This document shows positions 1 through 9,282 of a DNA stretch of 64,000 bases, piece after piece. The notes under the pieces were generated by a model. That model was not told the DNA's origin. It was given only the letters and a program-made list of their open reading frames with translations, and made no database searches. Source of the DNA: Pseudomonas sp. S06B 330 (lineage in GTDB: Bacteria; Pseudomonadota; Gammaproteobacteria; Pseudomonadales; Pseudomonadaceae); the NCBI RefSeq assembly GCF_002845275.2, contig NZ_CP088149.1, positions 1,670,501-1,734,500 of the forward strand, read 5' to 3'. The stretch's first letter is position 1, and each line of letters starts with the position of its first letter. Position numbers and translations under genes: made by a program.

Positions 1-146
1 GATTGCACTTGATGCGCGCTTTCCCCGGTGCACCAGAGGTCCAGGCTCGAGGCGTGCGAGCCGAACAAACGCCCCAGTCCCGCACCTAGCAGACTCACGA
101 CGACGAAGGCCAGAGACCAGCTTACGAGTGCGGTGCGCCTAGTCAT
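1..146 (-). CDS. Small membrane-anchored protein, FidL-like (partial, cut by window edge)
   Basis: Only the first 48 codons are present. The protein starts MTRRTALVSW, has one hydrophobic segment at about residues 7-27 (an uncleaved anchor or a signal peptide), then continues SSLDLWCTGES in an exported region with one Cys. Its ATG overlaps the stop of the upstream membrane regulator by 8 bp, so the two are translationally coupled. A ToxR-type regulator followed directly by a small single-span protein is the arrangement of Salmonella MarT-FidL and of Vibrio ToxR-ToxS. The short C-G-E motif after the anchor fits FidL-like proteins as I remember them. A partner role that stabilises or senses for the regulator is inference; the missing C-terminus prevents a firm family call. 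Confidence 0.55.
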   Translation of the reverse strand, partial: MTRRTALVSWSLAFVVVSLLGAGLGRLFGSHASSLDLWCTGESAHQVQ

Positions 147-1083
147 GTTGCTGTACACCAATGCAGCGGCTGCTCGCCGATTCTAAGGCACCATCGCAGA
201 GAATCTGATCTGCTCCACGGCGCGAAGGTAACAAGTACAGGTGTATGTTTTGCGCTGATAGACCTAGAAACCCCGCCAGTTTTCGACTCTTCTGGACCAT
301 CAACTGCAGGTGTGCCGCCACTGGTGGGTGAATGTCTTGAATTGGCAAGTGGACCTGCACCTCATCGATCGTTACGGAGGCGGCGAACGCTGGGGGCTCG
401 ACCTCAAGCGATGGGGTCGGCCAGATACTTGCGAGTACAAATGCACAGGCTCCACATAAGGGTAAGGCGAGCCACAAGAGCCAACGCCTTGGGGCTGTAA
501 TAGGGTGTGTTGGCGGCGGCCCTGAAGCGGGTGCTGCTGTCGTGGGGATTGCCGTGATCGCTGCCGATTCGGCAAGGTCTGTTTCTGTTTCTGTTTCTGT
601 TTCTGTTTCTGTTTCTGTTTCTGCGATGAGCGATGCATCAGGCACATCGGGAGCGGGAGCTTCACTGCCAGTGACGGTCGACAACGGGCTCGGCACCCTG
701 TTCAGAGGCGCAGTCAACGGTTCGACTTTCACCCCTTCGGCGAGCTTGTAGCCTAGGCGTGGCAAGGTCTGGATGTATGTCCGACCAGGCTTGAGTTTTT
801 CCAGTGCCATGCGCAACTGGCGGACAATCTGGACTAGGCTGTTGTCGGTCACTTCCAGCCCGTATTGCCCCCACGTAGCGGCTATCAGTTCGCGCTTGCC
901 CACCACGGCCCCCTCCGACCTTAGCAGCATGGCCAGGCAACGGCTGGCGATTGCCCCCAAGCGCACAGGCTCCTCATTGGCGGCGCCGAGACGAAACAAC
1001 AGGAAGTTGTTTTCGTCAAACACCAGCTCGTCATCAATCAGCAGTTGGCCCATAGCGAGCGCCCGCGCGTGGTAAGAAGGCAC
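139..1083 (-). CDS. ToxR/CadC-type membrane-bound winged-helix transcriptional regulator
   Basis: A one-component regulator that would bind DNA while anchored in the inner membrane. Residues about 13-117 form an OmpR/PhoB-type winged helix (VVGKRELIAATWG, then VTDNSLVQIVRQLR and the wing IQTLPRLGYKL). A low-complexity Pro/Ala/Thr linker follows with an ET dipeptide repeat at about 155-168. One membrane span lies at about 201-221, and a periplasmic domain of about 90 residues contains three Cys. The called start is GTG at 1083; an ATG ten codons later (1053) is equally possible because neither has a strong ribosome site. The downstream overlapping gene is a small membrane protein, as in MarT/FidL pairs. 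The target genes are unknown; the TonB receptor next door is on the same strand but upstream. Confidence 0.85.
   Translation of the reverse strand: MPSYHARALAMGQLLIDDELVFDENNFLLFRLGAANEEPVRLGAIASRCLAMLLRSEGAVVGKRELIAATWGQYGLEVTDNSLVQIVRQLRMALEKLKPGRTYIQTLPRLGYKLAEGVKVEPLTAPLNRVPSPLSTVTGSEAPAPDVPDASLIAETETETETETETETDLAESAAITAIPTTAAPASGPPPTHPITAPRRWLLWLALPLCGACAFVLASIWPTPSLEVEPPAFAASVTIDEVQVHLPIQDIHPPVAAHLQLMVQKSRKLAGFLGLSAQNIHLYLLPSRRGADQILCDGALESASSRCIGVQQHD
578..623. repeat. Perfect hexanucleotide microsatellite, (GTTTCT)x7
   Basis: Seven exact copies of GTTTCT at 581-622, extended by TCT on one side and G on the other. It lies inside the linker of the ToxR-like regulator and encodes the alternating Glu-Thr run. 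Because the unit is 6 bp, slippage would change linker length by two residues without shifting frame. Confidence 0.95.
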
Positions 1084-1187
1084 GTGAGGTCATGCCGTCA
1101 ACCTATAGAGTTAAGCGCTCAATCCTTGCATTGGCTAGCATCGTCGCAAAATGAGGTGTAACCCTTGCGCACCAGGTTGAAAACACC

Positions 1188-3344
1188 TCAGAAACTCACA
1201 GACGCCGACACCCGCGCCGTCCTCGGCGCCCCCTGAAACAGATAACCATCTCCCAGGTACTCGCCGGCATCGCGCCAGTAGCGTTTGTCGAAGACGTTGT
1301 CGACCATCAACCGCAGCACGGTGTCGTAGCCGCCGATTCTCGTGCTGTAACGGCTGCCCAGGTCGAACACCGCATAACTGCCCACCTCCACCGTGCCCGC
1401 CTGATTGGCATATTTGCTGGCGCTGTAGCGTGCGCCACCAAGCAGCGCCAGGCCGGGAATCGGCAGGCTGTAGTCCGCCTGCACGGCGGCGCGAAAATTC
1501 GGCACATTGATCGCCTGGTGGTCTTCATAGTCGGCTGTACCGCTGTTCTTCACCCGGGCGCGAATGGCGGCAGCGCTGGCATTGATCTGCAGACGCTCGC
1601 TCAGCCAGCCGCTGGCGCCCAGCTCAAGGCCGATATTCTTCTGCTGGCCTTGCTGCACATAAGTGAAATTGCCCACGCCGTCCGGCCGGGAGTACTGATA
1701 GGCCTGACGCAGCTGGAACAGGGCTGCGCTCAGGCTTAAGCGCTGCCAGTCGCGCTTGATGCCGAGTTCCAGCTGGTGTGACAGGGTGGGGGCGAGGATT
1801 TCGGCAGTGTTGCTGGCGAACCAAGGCGCGGTGCCACCGGACGAGATGCCTTTGCTGTAGCTGGTGTACACGGAGATATCCGGGCGCGGCTTGTAGATCA
1901 GCGCGGCGTTGGGCAGCAACTGATAGTCACGGGTATGGCGTCCCGGATCGCCCTGTTCATTAAAGGTCTTCTCGTCCAGGCGTACCAGGCGTGCACCGAG
2001 CACGGTCTGCCATTGCTCATTGAAGCTGATCCGGTCGTTGGCAAACAGCCCGTACTGACGGCTGTCCAGGCGGCGGGTGCTGTCGCCAACGGTTTTGTCA
2101 GACGGCGGCAATACCGGTGTCGGTTGGTAGATGTTGCCGCTGCCGATCATTTCGTTGAAGTAGGGACGCTGATCCAGCGTACGACGCTGGGCGCTGGCGC
2201 CAACCGTCAGGTCGTGGCCCAGGCCCATGGCCTCGAAACGTCCATTGAGCGCCGCCTGTGCTTCATCGGTGCGGCGGGTGTCGTCGGGGCTGCGGTAGTC
2301 ATAGATGTCGTAGTCGCCTTCCGGGCTGAAGTGGTTCGGCACGCTGGAAGTGGCGCAGCTCGGGGCGCCATAGCAGCCCCAGGCGAATGAGCTGTAGTCA
2401 TCGATCATCACCTTGCTGCGCGAGGCGCTGAGCGAACCGGTCCAGTTGTCGCTAAAGCGATAGTCGAAGCGCCCGCCCAGGTTCAGCGAGTCGATGGTCA
2501 CAGGCTTGGCCCATTGCTGGTAGGCCAGGCGGTCGTGTGGGTCGATATCGTGGGGCAGGCTGCTGCCGCCGAGCAGTTGATAACCTGGCACCGAGCGCTG
2601 TTCGCGTTGCTGGTATTCGGCATCCAGTTGCAGCACGGCATCCGGGTTGATCTGCCAATCAAAGGCCAGGCTGGCGAAGTCGCGTTTGCCGTCGGCGTGA
2701 TCAACGTAGGAGCGGATGTCTTCATGGGCCAGGTTGGCGCGCACGCCGAACTGGCGCTCACTGCCGAACCAGCCACCGAGGTCGGTGGCGATGTAGCGCT
2801 CACCTTGCTCGTTGCTCGATAGCGTCACCGAGCGCACATCTTCCGGACGTTTGGTCACGTAGTTGATCAAGCCGCCAGGTTCGGCAACGCCACTCTGCAA
2901 GCCGGACAAGCCCTTGAGCAATTCGACCTGTTGTTTGTTCTCCAGTGCCACGTTCTGTTCGCCAGCAATGGTCTGGCCATTGATCTTGTAGCTGCTGGCG
3001 GCGTTGAGCTCGAAGCCACGCACGTTAACGTTTTCGTAGTAACCAATCGGCGCGTAGCTTTCGCCCACTGACGCGTCGCTTTGCAGCACTTCGCTGAGTG
3101 TGCGCACCTGGCGGTCAGCCAATAACTGCTTACTGAACACCGCTATCGATGCGGGGGTATCGAGCAGCGGCGCCGGGGCAAAACCTGCCACCGATGCGTG
3201 CTCTACCTGATAACCCTCGCTGTAGACCTCGGAGACTTGTACCGGGGCCAGGGTAATGCTGTCCTGGGCCAGGCTGTGGCTGGCAGGCAACGCCAGGCTC
3301 AAGCCAAGCAGGCTCAAGGGCAGGCGAGGGTGGGGCAGGGTCAT
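1188..3344 (-). CDS. TonB-dependent siderophore receptor
   Basis: Outer-membrane receptor for ferric siderophores, 718 aa, the usual size of FhuA/FpvA-type proteins without a signalling domain. A signal peptide runs to about residue 26 (LALPASHSLAQ). DSITLAPVQVS is a likely TonB-box region. The plug domain includes DTPASIAVFSKQLL, NVNVRGFEL and the GVAEPGGLINYVTKRP signature. The rest is a 22-strand barrel with repeated aromatic strand ends, finishing in the hydrophobic-Phe pattern SVSF. There is no N-terminal extension of the kind that talks to an anti-sigma factor, and no FecIR-like genes are adjacent. The ligand cannot be told from sequence. ATG at 3344 is preceded by an AAGGAG-like site (minus strand). 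Confidence 0.93.
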   Translation of the reverse strand: MTLPHPRLPLSLLGLSLALPASHSLAQDSITLAPVQVSEVYSEGYQVEHASVAGFAPAPLLDTPASIAVFSKQLLADRQVRTLSEVLQSDASVGESYAPIGYYENVNVRGFELNAASSYKINGQTIAGEQNVALENKQQVELLKGLSGLQSGVAEPGGLINYVTKRPEDVRSVTLSSNEQGERYIATDLGGWFGSERQFGVRANLAHEDIRSYVDHADGKRDFASLAFDWQINPDAVLQLDAEYQQREQRSVPGYQLLGGSSLPHDIDPHDRLAYQQWAKPVTIDSLNLGGRFDYRFSDNWTGSLSASRSKVMIDDYSSFAWGCYGAPSCATSSVPNHFSPEGDYDIYDYRSPDDTRRTDEAQAALNGRFEAMGLGHDLTVGASAQRRTLDQRPYFNEMIGSGNIYQPTPVLPPSDKTVGDSTRRLDSRQYGLFANDRISFNEQWQTVLGARLVRLDEKTFNEQGDPGRHTRDYQLLPNAALIYKPRPDISVYTSYSKGISSGGTAPWFASNTAEILAPTLSHQLELGIKRDWQRLSLSAALFQLRQAYQYSRPDGVGNFTYVQQGQQKNIGLELGASGWLSERLQINASAAAIRARVKNSGTADYEDHQAINVPNFRAAVQADYSLPIPGLALLGGARYSASKYANQAGTVEVGSYAVFDLGSRYSTRIGGYDTVLRLMVDNVFDKRYWRDAGEYLGDGYLFQGAPRTARVSASVSF

Positions 3345-3457
3345 GCAGAAAGCTCCTTGAACACATGCAGCAGACGCGCGTGCCGACGTTGCGTCGGGCG
3401 GGCGCGCATCTTAGCAGGGTGCTTTCAAGCGATGGTACGAATCCAGCGGACGTCGAT

Positions 3458-3850
3458 TCAGCCATTGGCCGCCAGCGGTGCATGGCGGCGCCAGTGAGTG
3501 TTGAGCTTCGACCAGGTTTTGCTGTCGGTGATCGCCATGAGCTTGCGACCATCCTTGAAGGTGGCCAGAAAGGTCACCTCCTCTTCTTTGCCGCCGAGCC
3601 AGAAGCCGGCAAGCAAACCTACCGGGCCCGCTACCAGCGCACCAGCCATGCCCCAACCAAGGGCGCTGCCCAGGCTGCGACTGGACTCCTGGTTGGCGAC
3701 GATCAGTTCGCTGATGCCAGAAAGGGCAATTTTCTCCCCGGAAGAAGGGTTGCTGCAGCTCTTGAGTGTAAGCGATCCATTGCGATACTCGCCTTCACCT
3801 TGCAAGAAGTCGCCGGACTGAACCGTGAGCCTTGTCATTGTGTTATCCAT
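3458..3850 (-). CDS. Hypothetical protein with a glycine-rich membrane hairpin
   Basis: 130 aa; I do not recognise a named family. A polar N-terminal half (residues 1-60) is followed by a Gly/Ala-rich hydrophobic stretch at about 62-86 (LGWGMAGALVAGPVGLLAGFWLGG) resembling glycine-zipper membrane segments. A short soluble tail contains TFKDGRKLMAI. There is no signal peptide. The ribosome site is weak, and a second ATG four codons downstream (3838) is an alternative start. It lies between the siderophore receptor and the protease cluster, separated by 113 bp from the first and more than 400 bp from the second, so context says little about function. Confidence 0.6.
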   Translation of the reverse strand: MDNTMTRLTVQSGDFLQGEGEYRNGSLTLKSCSNPSSGEKIALSGISELIVANQESSRSLGSALGWGMAGALVAGPVGLLAGFWLGGKEEEVTFLATFKDGRKLMAITDSKTWSKLNTHWRRHAPLAANG

Positions 3851-4263
3851 AAGAAGGGGGGAATAAATCCCTACTCAGCACCCGGCGCCGCGACAAGTCA
3901 ATCGTCAGTCGACGGAGGGTAAGCGTGTGAGTTGTCACAAAAAAGTAATTTCTTCAAGACTCAGATTTAAATGTGTAGTGCGGTGTGTCGCATTCACGCA
4001 ATAAAAGTTCGGTTTTCAAACTAAAGTTTGGTGGCTTAATTTCGTCCGCTGCGCGTGACCTGCGATATATCGCGTTTGCGCAAATGAATTAAGATTTTCT
4101 AAATAAGCAGGCGGGAAAAAGTGTGTTAAGAAAAAGCTGGACAGCGCATTTGTAAGTGTGTCAGTTTTTCCTCGCCTCATTTAAGGCGAGTGATAGGACG
4201 ATCTCGCCGCGGGAGCGTCCTGTCGGACAACAACTGCTTTTTTGTAAACAAGGAAGTGTCTGT
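3851..4263 (+). promoter_or_regulatory. aprA upstream region and leader, with several palindromes
   Basis: About 410 bp without a gene, clearly more AT-rich than the surroundings. It holds CAAACTAAAGTTTG (4017-4030, inverted arms), a perfect 12-bp palindrome GCGATATATCGC (4062-4073), and two hairpins near the gene: CTCGCCT/AGGCGAG (4171-4190) and AGGACG/CGTCCT (4195-4221). AAGGAA (4250-4255) is the ribosome site of aprA. The palindromes are candidate operators or leader-RNA structures. I cannot assign a factor, and no transcription start is certain. Confidence 0.5.
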
Positions 4264-5727
4264 ATGTCGAAAGTAAAAGAAAGCGCTATTGTTTCTGCCG
4301 GTTCTGTATTGCAACCCCTGGGTGCAAGTTCCGCTTTCGGTCTGATCAATAGTTTCGGCCATCAATATGATCGCGGCGGCAATGCGACCGTCAATGGCAA
4401 GCCTTCGTTCTCGGTCGATCAGGCTGCTACCCAGTTGCTGCGTGATGGCGCCGCCTGGAGAGACATGAACAAGGATGGCACCATCAGCCTCACCTATACC
4501 TTCCTGACCAAAGCCCCGTCCGATTTTTATGGCCAGGGTCTGGGTTCATTCAGCGCGTTCTCGGCGCAGCAGAAGGCGCAAGCGCAGCTGTCCATGCAGT
4601 CCTGGGCAGACGTGGCCAAGGTGACGTTCAGGGAGTCAGCCTCAGGCGGCGACGGTCACATGACCTTCGGCAACTATAGCGATGGCAGCACGGGCGGGGC
4701 GGCATTCGCTTACCTGCCGTTTTATGGCCCGGGTTCGAACATGGGTGAGTCCTGGTACCTGATCAATAGTCAGTACCAGGCCAACATCAACCCACAAAAC
4801 GGTAACTATGGCCGCCAGACCCTGACCCACGAAATCGGTCATGTGCTGGGCCTGTCTCACCCTGGCGACTACAACGCCGGTGAAGGCTATCCCAGCTATG
4901 CCGACGCCTCGTACGGTCAGGACACCCGGGGCTACAGCGTCATGAGTTACTGGAGCGAAAGCAACACCGGCCAGAACTTTACCAAAGGCGGTGTACAGGT
5001 CTACGCGTCGGCACCGTTGATGGATGACATCGCGGCGATCCAGAAGCTCTACGGGGCCAACTACGCCGCCCGCTCCACCGATACCGTGTACGGCTTCAAC
5101 TCCAGCGCCGATCGTGATTTCTATTCGGCCACTTCGTCTTCATCGAAAGTCGTGTTTTCGGTATGGGACGGCGGCGGCAACGATACCCTGGATTTCTCCG
5201 GGTTTACCCAGAACCAGAAAATCAACCTCAATGAGGCCTCGTTCTCGGATATTGGCGGCATGATTGGCAATATTTCCATTGCCAAGGGTGTCACCGTGGA
5301 GAATGCTTTTGGCGGTTCGGGTAACGACCTGCTGATCGGCAATGCCGTGGCCAATGAGCTCAAAGGGGGCGCCGGCAACGACATCATTTATGGCGCTGGT
5401 GGCGGCGATAAACTCTGGGGCGGAACTGGTTCCGATACCTTCGTGTTTGCTGCCAGCAGCGACTCTACCCCGAGTGCAGCTGATCGGATCATGGATTTTG
5501 TCAGTGGTCAGGACAAGATCGATCTGTCGGCTATTGCCAGCTTTGCCACCGACAAGTTGCCGCTGCAGTTCGTCGATGCCTTTAGCGGGCAGGCTGGCGA
5601 GGCGGTACTGAGCTTCGATCAGGCGAGCAATCTGGGTAGTTTGGCCATCGACTTCAACGGCAACAGTCTGTCTGATTTCCTGGTGACTACCGTAGGTCAA
5701 GCTGTCGCTACGGATATCGTGGTCTGA
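4264..5727 (+). CDS. aprA: Serralysin-family alkaline metalloprotease AprA
   Basis: Secreted zinc endopeptidase of the serralysin family, 487 aa (P. aeruginosa AprA is 479). Zinc site [11 protein letters not shown] gives H189, E190, H193 and H199; the Met-turn SVMSYW contains M227 and Y229. Calcium-binding RTX nonapeptides of the GGxGND type lie at about 350-395. The C-terminus ends DIVV, the acidic-plus-hydrophobic tail used as the type I secretion signal, and there is no Sec signal. The start at 4264 (MSKVKESA) is chosen over an upstream in-frame codon because it has AAGGAA at the right distance and matches family N-termini. Inhibitor and secretion genes follow in the same direction. In insect- and milk-associated pseudomonads AprA acts in virulence and spoilage. 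Confidence 0.97.
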   Translation: MSKVKESAIVSAGSVLQPLGASSAFGLINSFGHQYDRGGNATVNGKPSFSVDQAATQLLRDGAAWRDMNKDGTISLTYTFLTKAPSDFYGQGLGSFSAFSAQQKAQAQLSMQSWADVAKVTFRESASGGDGHMTFGNYSDGSTGGAAFAYLPFYGPGSNMGESWYLINSQYQANINPQNGNYGRQTLTHEIGHVLGLSHPGDYNAGEGYPSYADASYGQDTRGYSVMSYWSESNTGQNFTKGGVQVYASAPLMDDIAAIQKLYGANYAARSTDTVYGFNSSADRDFYSATSSSSKVVFSVWDGGGNDTLDFSGFTQNQKINLNEASFSDIGGMIGNISIAKGVTVENAFGGSGNDLLIGNAVANELKGGAGNDIIYGAGGGDKLWGGTGSDTFVFAASSDSTPSAADRIMDFVSGQDKIDLSAIASFATDKLPLQFVDAFSGQAGEAVLSFDQASNLGSLAIDFNGNSLSDFLVTTVGQAVATDIVV

Positions 5728-5740
5728 TTACAGTTTGGGG

Positions 5741-5764
5741 GGCGGTGCGCAAGCGCCGCCTTTT
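5741..5764 (+). terminator. GCAA-tetraloop hairpin plus T4 between aprA and aprI (attenuator)
   Basis: Stem GGCGGTGC (5741-5748) pairs with GCGCCGCC (5753-5760), including one T-G wobble. The loop is GCAA, a stable GNRA type, and TTTT follows. It sits 13 bp after the aprA stop, so it likely ends most aprA transcripts and lets a fraction read on into the inhibitor and transporter genes. Confidence 0.7.
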
Positions 5765-5788
5765 GCCCACCGGGAACACGGATCGAAG

Positions 5789-6166
5789 ATGGCTTTCAAG
5801 CGAATGATCGCGCTCGGCGCGATTCCCCTGATGTTGATTACAGAGGTTGGTATGGCCGGCAGTCTGCTGTTGCCCAATCCCGCGCAGTTGGCCGGTGACT
5901 GGGAGCTTTACCCCGAAAACGAACAGGCGGCGGCATGTCAGTTGCAGCTGCATGCGCCCGAAACGTGGTTGGGCGGAGACCTTCAGTGCTTGCAGCACTT
6001 AATTGGTCAGTCCGTCAGCCGGTGGTTGGTAACGCCGGACACGTTGGCGCTGATCGGCGCTGATGGCAGTGCTGTTGTGCACTTTAATCGTTACAAGCAC
6101 GAAAGCTATAAATGGATAACACCCGCCGGAAAGACATTGCTGTTGGAGCGTAAGAGCAAAGACTAA
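5789..6166 (+). CDS. aprI: Periplasmic alkaline protease inhibitor AprI (Inh)
   Basis: 125-aa inhibitor of the serralysin family. A Sec signal peptide covers about residues 1-22 (MIALGAIPLMLITEVGMA). The mature domain begins SLLLPNPAQLAGDWEL, typical of the inhibitor N-terminus that inserts into the protease active site, and carries two Cys (AACQLQL, LQCLQHL) that match the conserved disulfide. It forms the small beta-barrel of the family and protects the periplasm from mis-routed AprA. Start at 5789 is preferred over an upstream in-frame codon because it begins directly with the signal peptide. It lies 61 bp after aprA, behind the hairpin. Confidence 0.92.
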   Translation: MAFKRMIALGAIPLMLITEVGMAGSLLLPNPAQLAGDWELYPENEQAAACQLQLHAPETWLGGDLQCLQHLIGQSVSRWLVTPDTLALIGADGSAVVHFNRYKHESYKWITPAGKTLLLERKSKD

Positions 6167-6212
6167 CTGCGTGTAAGCAAGTGCCGATTTTTCAGGGATA
6201 GAAAGGCGGACA

Positions 6213-7961
6213 ATGAACAAGTCGACTACTAAGGCCAATGCCCCGTTATGGGCGGCATTGGCCCGCTACAAGTCGATATTGATCAGTGTTGGTTGTTTTA
6301 CTGCATTGATCAATATCCTGATGCTGGTGCCCTCGATTTATATGCTGCAAGTCTATGATCGGGTGTTGTCGTCACACAACGAAACCACCTTGTGGATGTT
6401 GACCTTAATGGTCGTCGGTTTTTTTGTATTTATCGGCGTGCTGGAGGTGATCCGCAGTTTTATTGTTATTCGCGTGGGGCACCAATTGGAGCAGGGGTTC
6501 AACCTCTCGGTTTATCGCGCTGCCTTCGAACGCAACTTGCGTCAAGGCGATGGTCAGGCTGCGCAATCACTGAATGATTTGACCCAGTTGCGTCAATTTG
6601 TCACCGGCCCGGCATTATTCGCGTTCTTCGATGCCCCCTGGTTTCCCATCTACCTGGCGGTGATGTTTCTCTTCAACGTCTGGCTTGGGGTCATGGCGTG
6701 CGTGGGGGCATTGCTGCTGATCGCGCTGGCGGTGCTGAACGAGCGGCTTACCCATAAACCACTGGTGCAAGCCAGTGGCTTTCAACAGCAGTCCACCCAC
6801 CTGGCCGATAGCCAGTTGCACAATGCCGAAAGCATCCAGGCCATGGGCATGCTTGGCACCTTGCGCAAGCGCTGGTTCAGCTTGCATGCGCGCTTTCTCA
6901 CGCTGCAGAACCAGGCCAGTGATACGTCGGCTGTGATCACCGCGATCAGCAAGTCCTTGCGCCTGTGCTTGCAATCATTGGTGTTGGGGCTGGGAGCGTT
7001 GTTGGTGATCGAAGGGCAGATGACCCCGGGAATGATGATCGCCGGCTCCATCCTCATGGGTCGGGTGTTGAGTCCCATCGACCAACTGATCGCAGTGTGG
7101 AAGCAATGGAGCGGGGCGCATTTGGCCTACCAGCGCCTTGATGGCTTGCTGCGCGCGTTCCCCGAGCCACCGGCACCCATGGCACTGCCGGCCCCGACCG
7201 GGCGCCTAAGCTTCGAGCAGGTCAGCGCCGGGCCCCCCAGTAAGCGCCTGGCGATCTTGCAGCAGATCAGTTTCAACGTGCAGGCAGGTGAAGTGTTAGG
7301 TGTGTTGGGGGCGTCCGGTTCCGGCAAGTCGACCCTGGCCAAGGTGTTGGTAGGTGTCTGGCCGACCCTGGCCGGAACCGTCCGGCTGGATGGCGCCGAC
7401 CTCCACCGCTGGGACCGCGAGGCCCTTGGCCCGTCTATTGGTTACTTGCCGCAGAACATCGAACTGTTGCGCGGCAGTATTGCCGAGAACATCGCCCGGT
7501 TCGCCGAGCTTGATGGCCACAAAGTGGTCGAGGCCGCGCGTCAGGCCGGGGTGCATGAATTGATCCTGCGTTTGCCCCAAGGTTATGACACCCGGCTTGG
7601 TGAAGGCGGCAGTGATCTCTCCGGTGGACAGAAGCAGCGTATTGCCCTGGCGCGCGCCTTGTACGCAGAGCCTAGGCTGATCGTTCTGGATGAACCGAAT
7701 TCCAACCTCGACACCCAGGGCGAAGCTGCCCTGGCGACGGCCATTGCCCAGATGAAAGCCCAGGGGCGCACCGTGGTGCTGGTCACGCACCGTTCGGCTG
7801 CCCTGGCCCAGGCCGACAAATTGCTGGTACTCAATGAAGGACGGTTACAGGCGTTCGGTCCGGCTCAAGACGTGCTGCAAGCCTTGAGCCGAGCCCAGGA
7901 GCAGGCCGTGCGTCAGGTGCCTGCGGCCAATGCCGCGGCGGCTGCAGGAGGTGGCGTATGA
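6213..7961 (+). CDS. aprD: Type I secretion ATPase/permease AprD
   Basis: Inner-membrane ABC exporter component of the AprDEF system, 582 aa. The N-terminal half has six membrane spans (starting at about residue 20) and no C39 peptidase or C39-like domain, as in PrtD/AprD. The nucleotide-binding domain has Walker [10 protein letters not shown] (K372), signature LSGGQ (470-473) and Walker B VLDEPN (D493, E494). It recognises the C-terminal signal of AprA and powers export. The stop overlaps the aprE start by 4 bp. AGAAAGGCGG precedes the ATG. Confidence 0.96.
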   Translation: MNKSTTKANAPLWAALARYKSILISVGCFTALINILMLVPSIYMLQVYDRVLSSHNETTLWMLTLMVVGFFVFIGVLEVIRSFIVIRVGHQLEQGFNLSVYRAAFERNLRQGDGQAAQSLNDLTQLRQFVTGPALFAFFDAPWFPIYLAVMFLFNVWLGVMACVGALLLIALAVLNERLTHKPLVQASGFQQQSTHLADSQLHNAESIQAMGMLGTLRKRWFSLHARFLTLQNQASDTSAVITAISKSLRLCLQSLVLGLGALLVIEGQMTPGMMIAGSILMGRVLSPIDQLIAVWKQWSGAHLAYQRLDGLLRAFPEPPAPMALPAPTGRLSFEQVSAGPPSKRLAILQQISFNVQAGEVLGVLGASGSGKSTLAKVLVGVWPTLAGTVRLDGADLHRWDREALGPSIGYLPQNIELLRGSIAENIARFAELDGHKVVEAARQAGVHELILRLPQGYDTRLGEGGSDLSGGQKQRIALARALYAEPRLIVLDEPNSNLDTQGEAALATAIAQMKAQGRTVVLVTHRSAALAQADKLLVLNEGRLQAFGPAQDVLQALSRAQEQAVRQVPAANAAAAAGGGV

Positions 7962-9271
7962 ACACGGTTGCCGTCGAAGCGGCCGCCAGCGGCCGTGATG
8001 CGCGCTTTTTTGTTCGACTGGGCTGGCTACTGACCCTGCTTGGCTTCGGTGGCTTTGTCGCCTGGGCAACCCTCGCGCCCTTGGATCAGGGGATTGCCGT
8101 ACAGGGCACGGTGGTGGTCTCGGGCAAGCGCAAGGCGGTGCAGTCCTTGGCGGGAGGCGTGGTCAGCCGGATCCTGGTCAGTGAGGGGCAGCAGGTCAAG
8201 CAGGGGCAACCGCTGTTTCGCCTTGATCAAACGCAGGTTCAGGCGCAGGTGCAGTCCCTGCAGGCTGAGTACCGGGTGGCCTGGGCCAGTCTGGCCCGTT
8301 GGCAGAGCGAGCGCGATAACCTGGCGCAGATCACCTTTCCTGCGCCACTCAGTGATGATCCTGACCCGCAGTTGAGCTTGGTGCTGGAAACCCAGCGGCA
8401 ACTGTTCAGCAGCCGCCGCGACGCTCAAGCCCGCGAGCAGTCCGGGCTGATGGCCGCCATTGAAGGGGCCGTGGCGCAATTGGCCGGCATGCGTCGAGCC
8501 AGGGGCGACCTGCAGGCCCAGGCCGACTCCTTGCGTGAGCAACTGGACAACCTCAGGCCACTGGCCAGCCAGGGCTACATTCCGCGCAATCGCTTGCTGG
8601 AGTATCAGCGCCAGCTGTCCCAGGTCCAGCGCGACCTGGCGCAGAACAGTGGCGACAGCGCAAGGCTGGAGCAAGATATTGTCGAGTCGCGCCTGAACTT
8701 GCAGCAGCGCCGCGAGGAGTACCAGAAAGAGGTGCGCAGCCAATTGGCCGAAGCTCAGCTCAAGAGTGTAACGCTGGAGCAGCAACTGACGTCCGCCGGG
8801 TTCGACCTGCAACACAGTGAAATCCTTGCGCCGGTCGATGGTATTGCCGTCAACCTCGGCGTACACACCGAAGGCGCAGTGCTGCGTGCCGGTGAAACGC
8901 TGCTTGAGGTGGTGCCTCAGGGCACCGCGCTGGAAGTCGAAGGGCGATTGCCGGTCAACCTTGTGGATAAGGTCGCGGTGCAGTTGCCTGTGGATATCCT
9001 CTTCACCGCGTTTAACCAGAGCAGTACCCCGCGGGTGGCGGGGGAGGTGGTGCTGATTTCTGCCGACCAACTGCTCGACGACAAAACGGGCCAGCCGTAC
9101 TACGTACTACGCAGCACTGTCAGCGAACAGGCCCTGGCGCGGCTTAATGGTCTGGTGATCAAGCCGGGCATGCCGGCCGAACTGTTTGTGCGCACAGGCG
9201 AACGTTCGCTGCTCAATTACCTGTTCAAACCCCTGCTCGACCGGGCAGGCACCGCCTTGACCGAACAATAG
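7958..9271 (+). CDS. aprE: Type I secretion membrane-fusion protein AprE (HlyD family)
   Basis: 437-aa periplasmic adaptor linking AprD to the outer-membrane channel. It has a short cytosolic N-terminus and one membrane span (about residues 23-43, [25 protein letters not shown]). The lipoyl half-motif [39 protein letters not shown] follows, then a long coiled-coil hairpin rich in Gln, Arg and Leu (about 90-280), the second lipoyl half ([14 protein letters not shown]) and a beta-barrel. Length and order match HlyD/PrtE proteins. It overlaps aprD by ATGA, so the two are translationally coupled. Confidence 0.95.
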   Translation: MNTVAVEAAASGRDARFFVRLGWLLTLLGFGGFVAWATLAPLDQGIAVQGTVVVSGKRKAVQSLAGGVVSRILVSEGQQVKQGQPLFRLDQTQVQAQVQSLQAEYRVAWASLARWQSERDNLAQITFPAPLSDDPDPQLSLVLETQRQLFSSRRDAQAREQSGLMAAIEGAVAQLAGMRRARGDLQAQADSLREQLDNLRPLASQGYIPRNRLLEYQRQLSQVQRDLAQNSGDSARLEQDIVESRLNLQQRREEYQKEVRSQLAEAQLKSVTLEQQLTSAGFDLQHSEILAPVDGIAVNLGVHTEGAVLRAGETLLEVVPQGTALEVEGRLPVNLVDKVAVQLPVDILFTAFNQSSTPRVAGEVVLISADQLLDDKTGQPYYVLRSTVSEQALARLNGLVIKPGMPAELFVRTGERSLLNYLFKPLLDRAGTALTEQ

Positions 9272-9282
9272 GAAGCCCGTGA

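Noticed and set aside
578..623. Hexamer repeat as an on/off phase-variation switch
   Set aside because: Unit length is a multiple of three, so slippage cannot shift the frame.
542..751. Forward reading frame with a Ser-Val repeat
   Set aside because: It is the complement of the ToxR-like gene microsatellite and lacks coding signals.
4156..4263. In-frame N-terminal extension of AprA from 4156
   Set aside because: No ribosome site, unlike serralysin N-termini, and 4264 has AAGGAA at proper distance.
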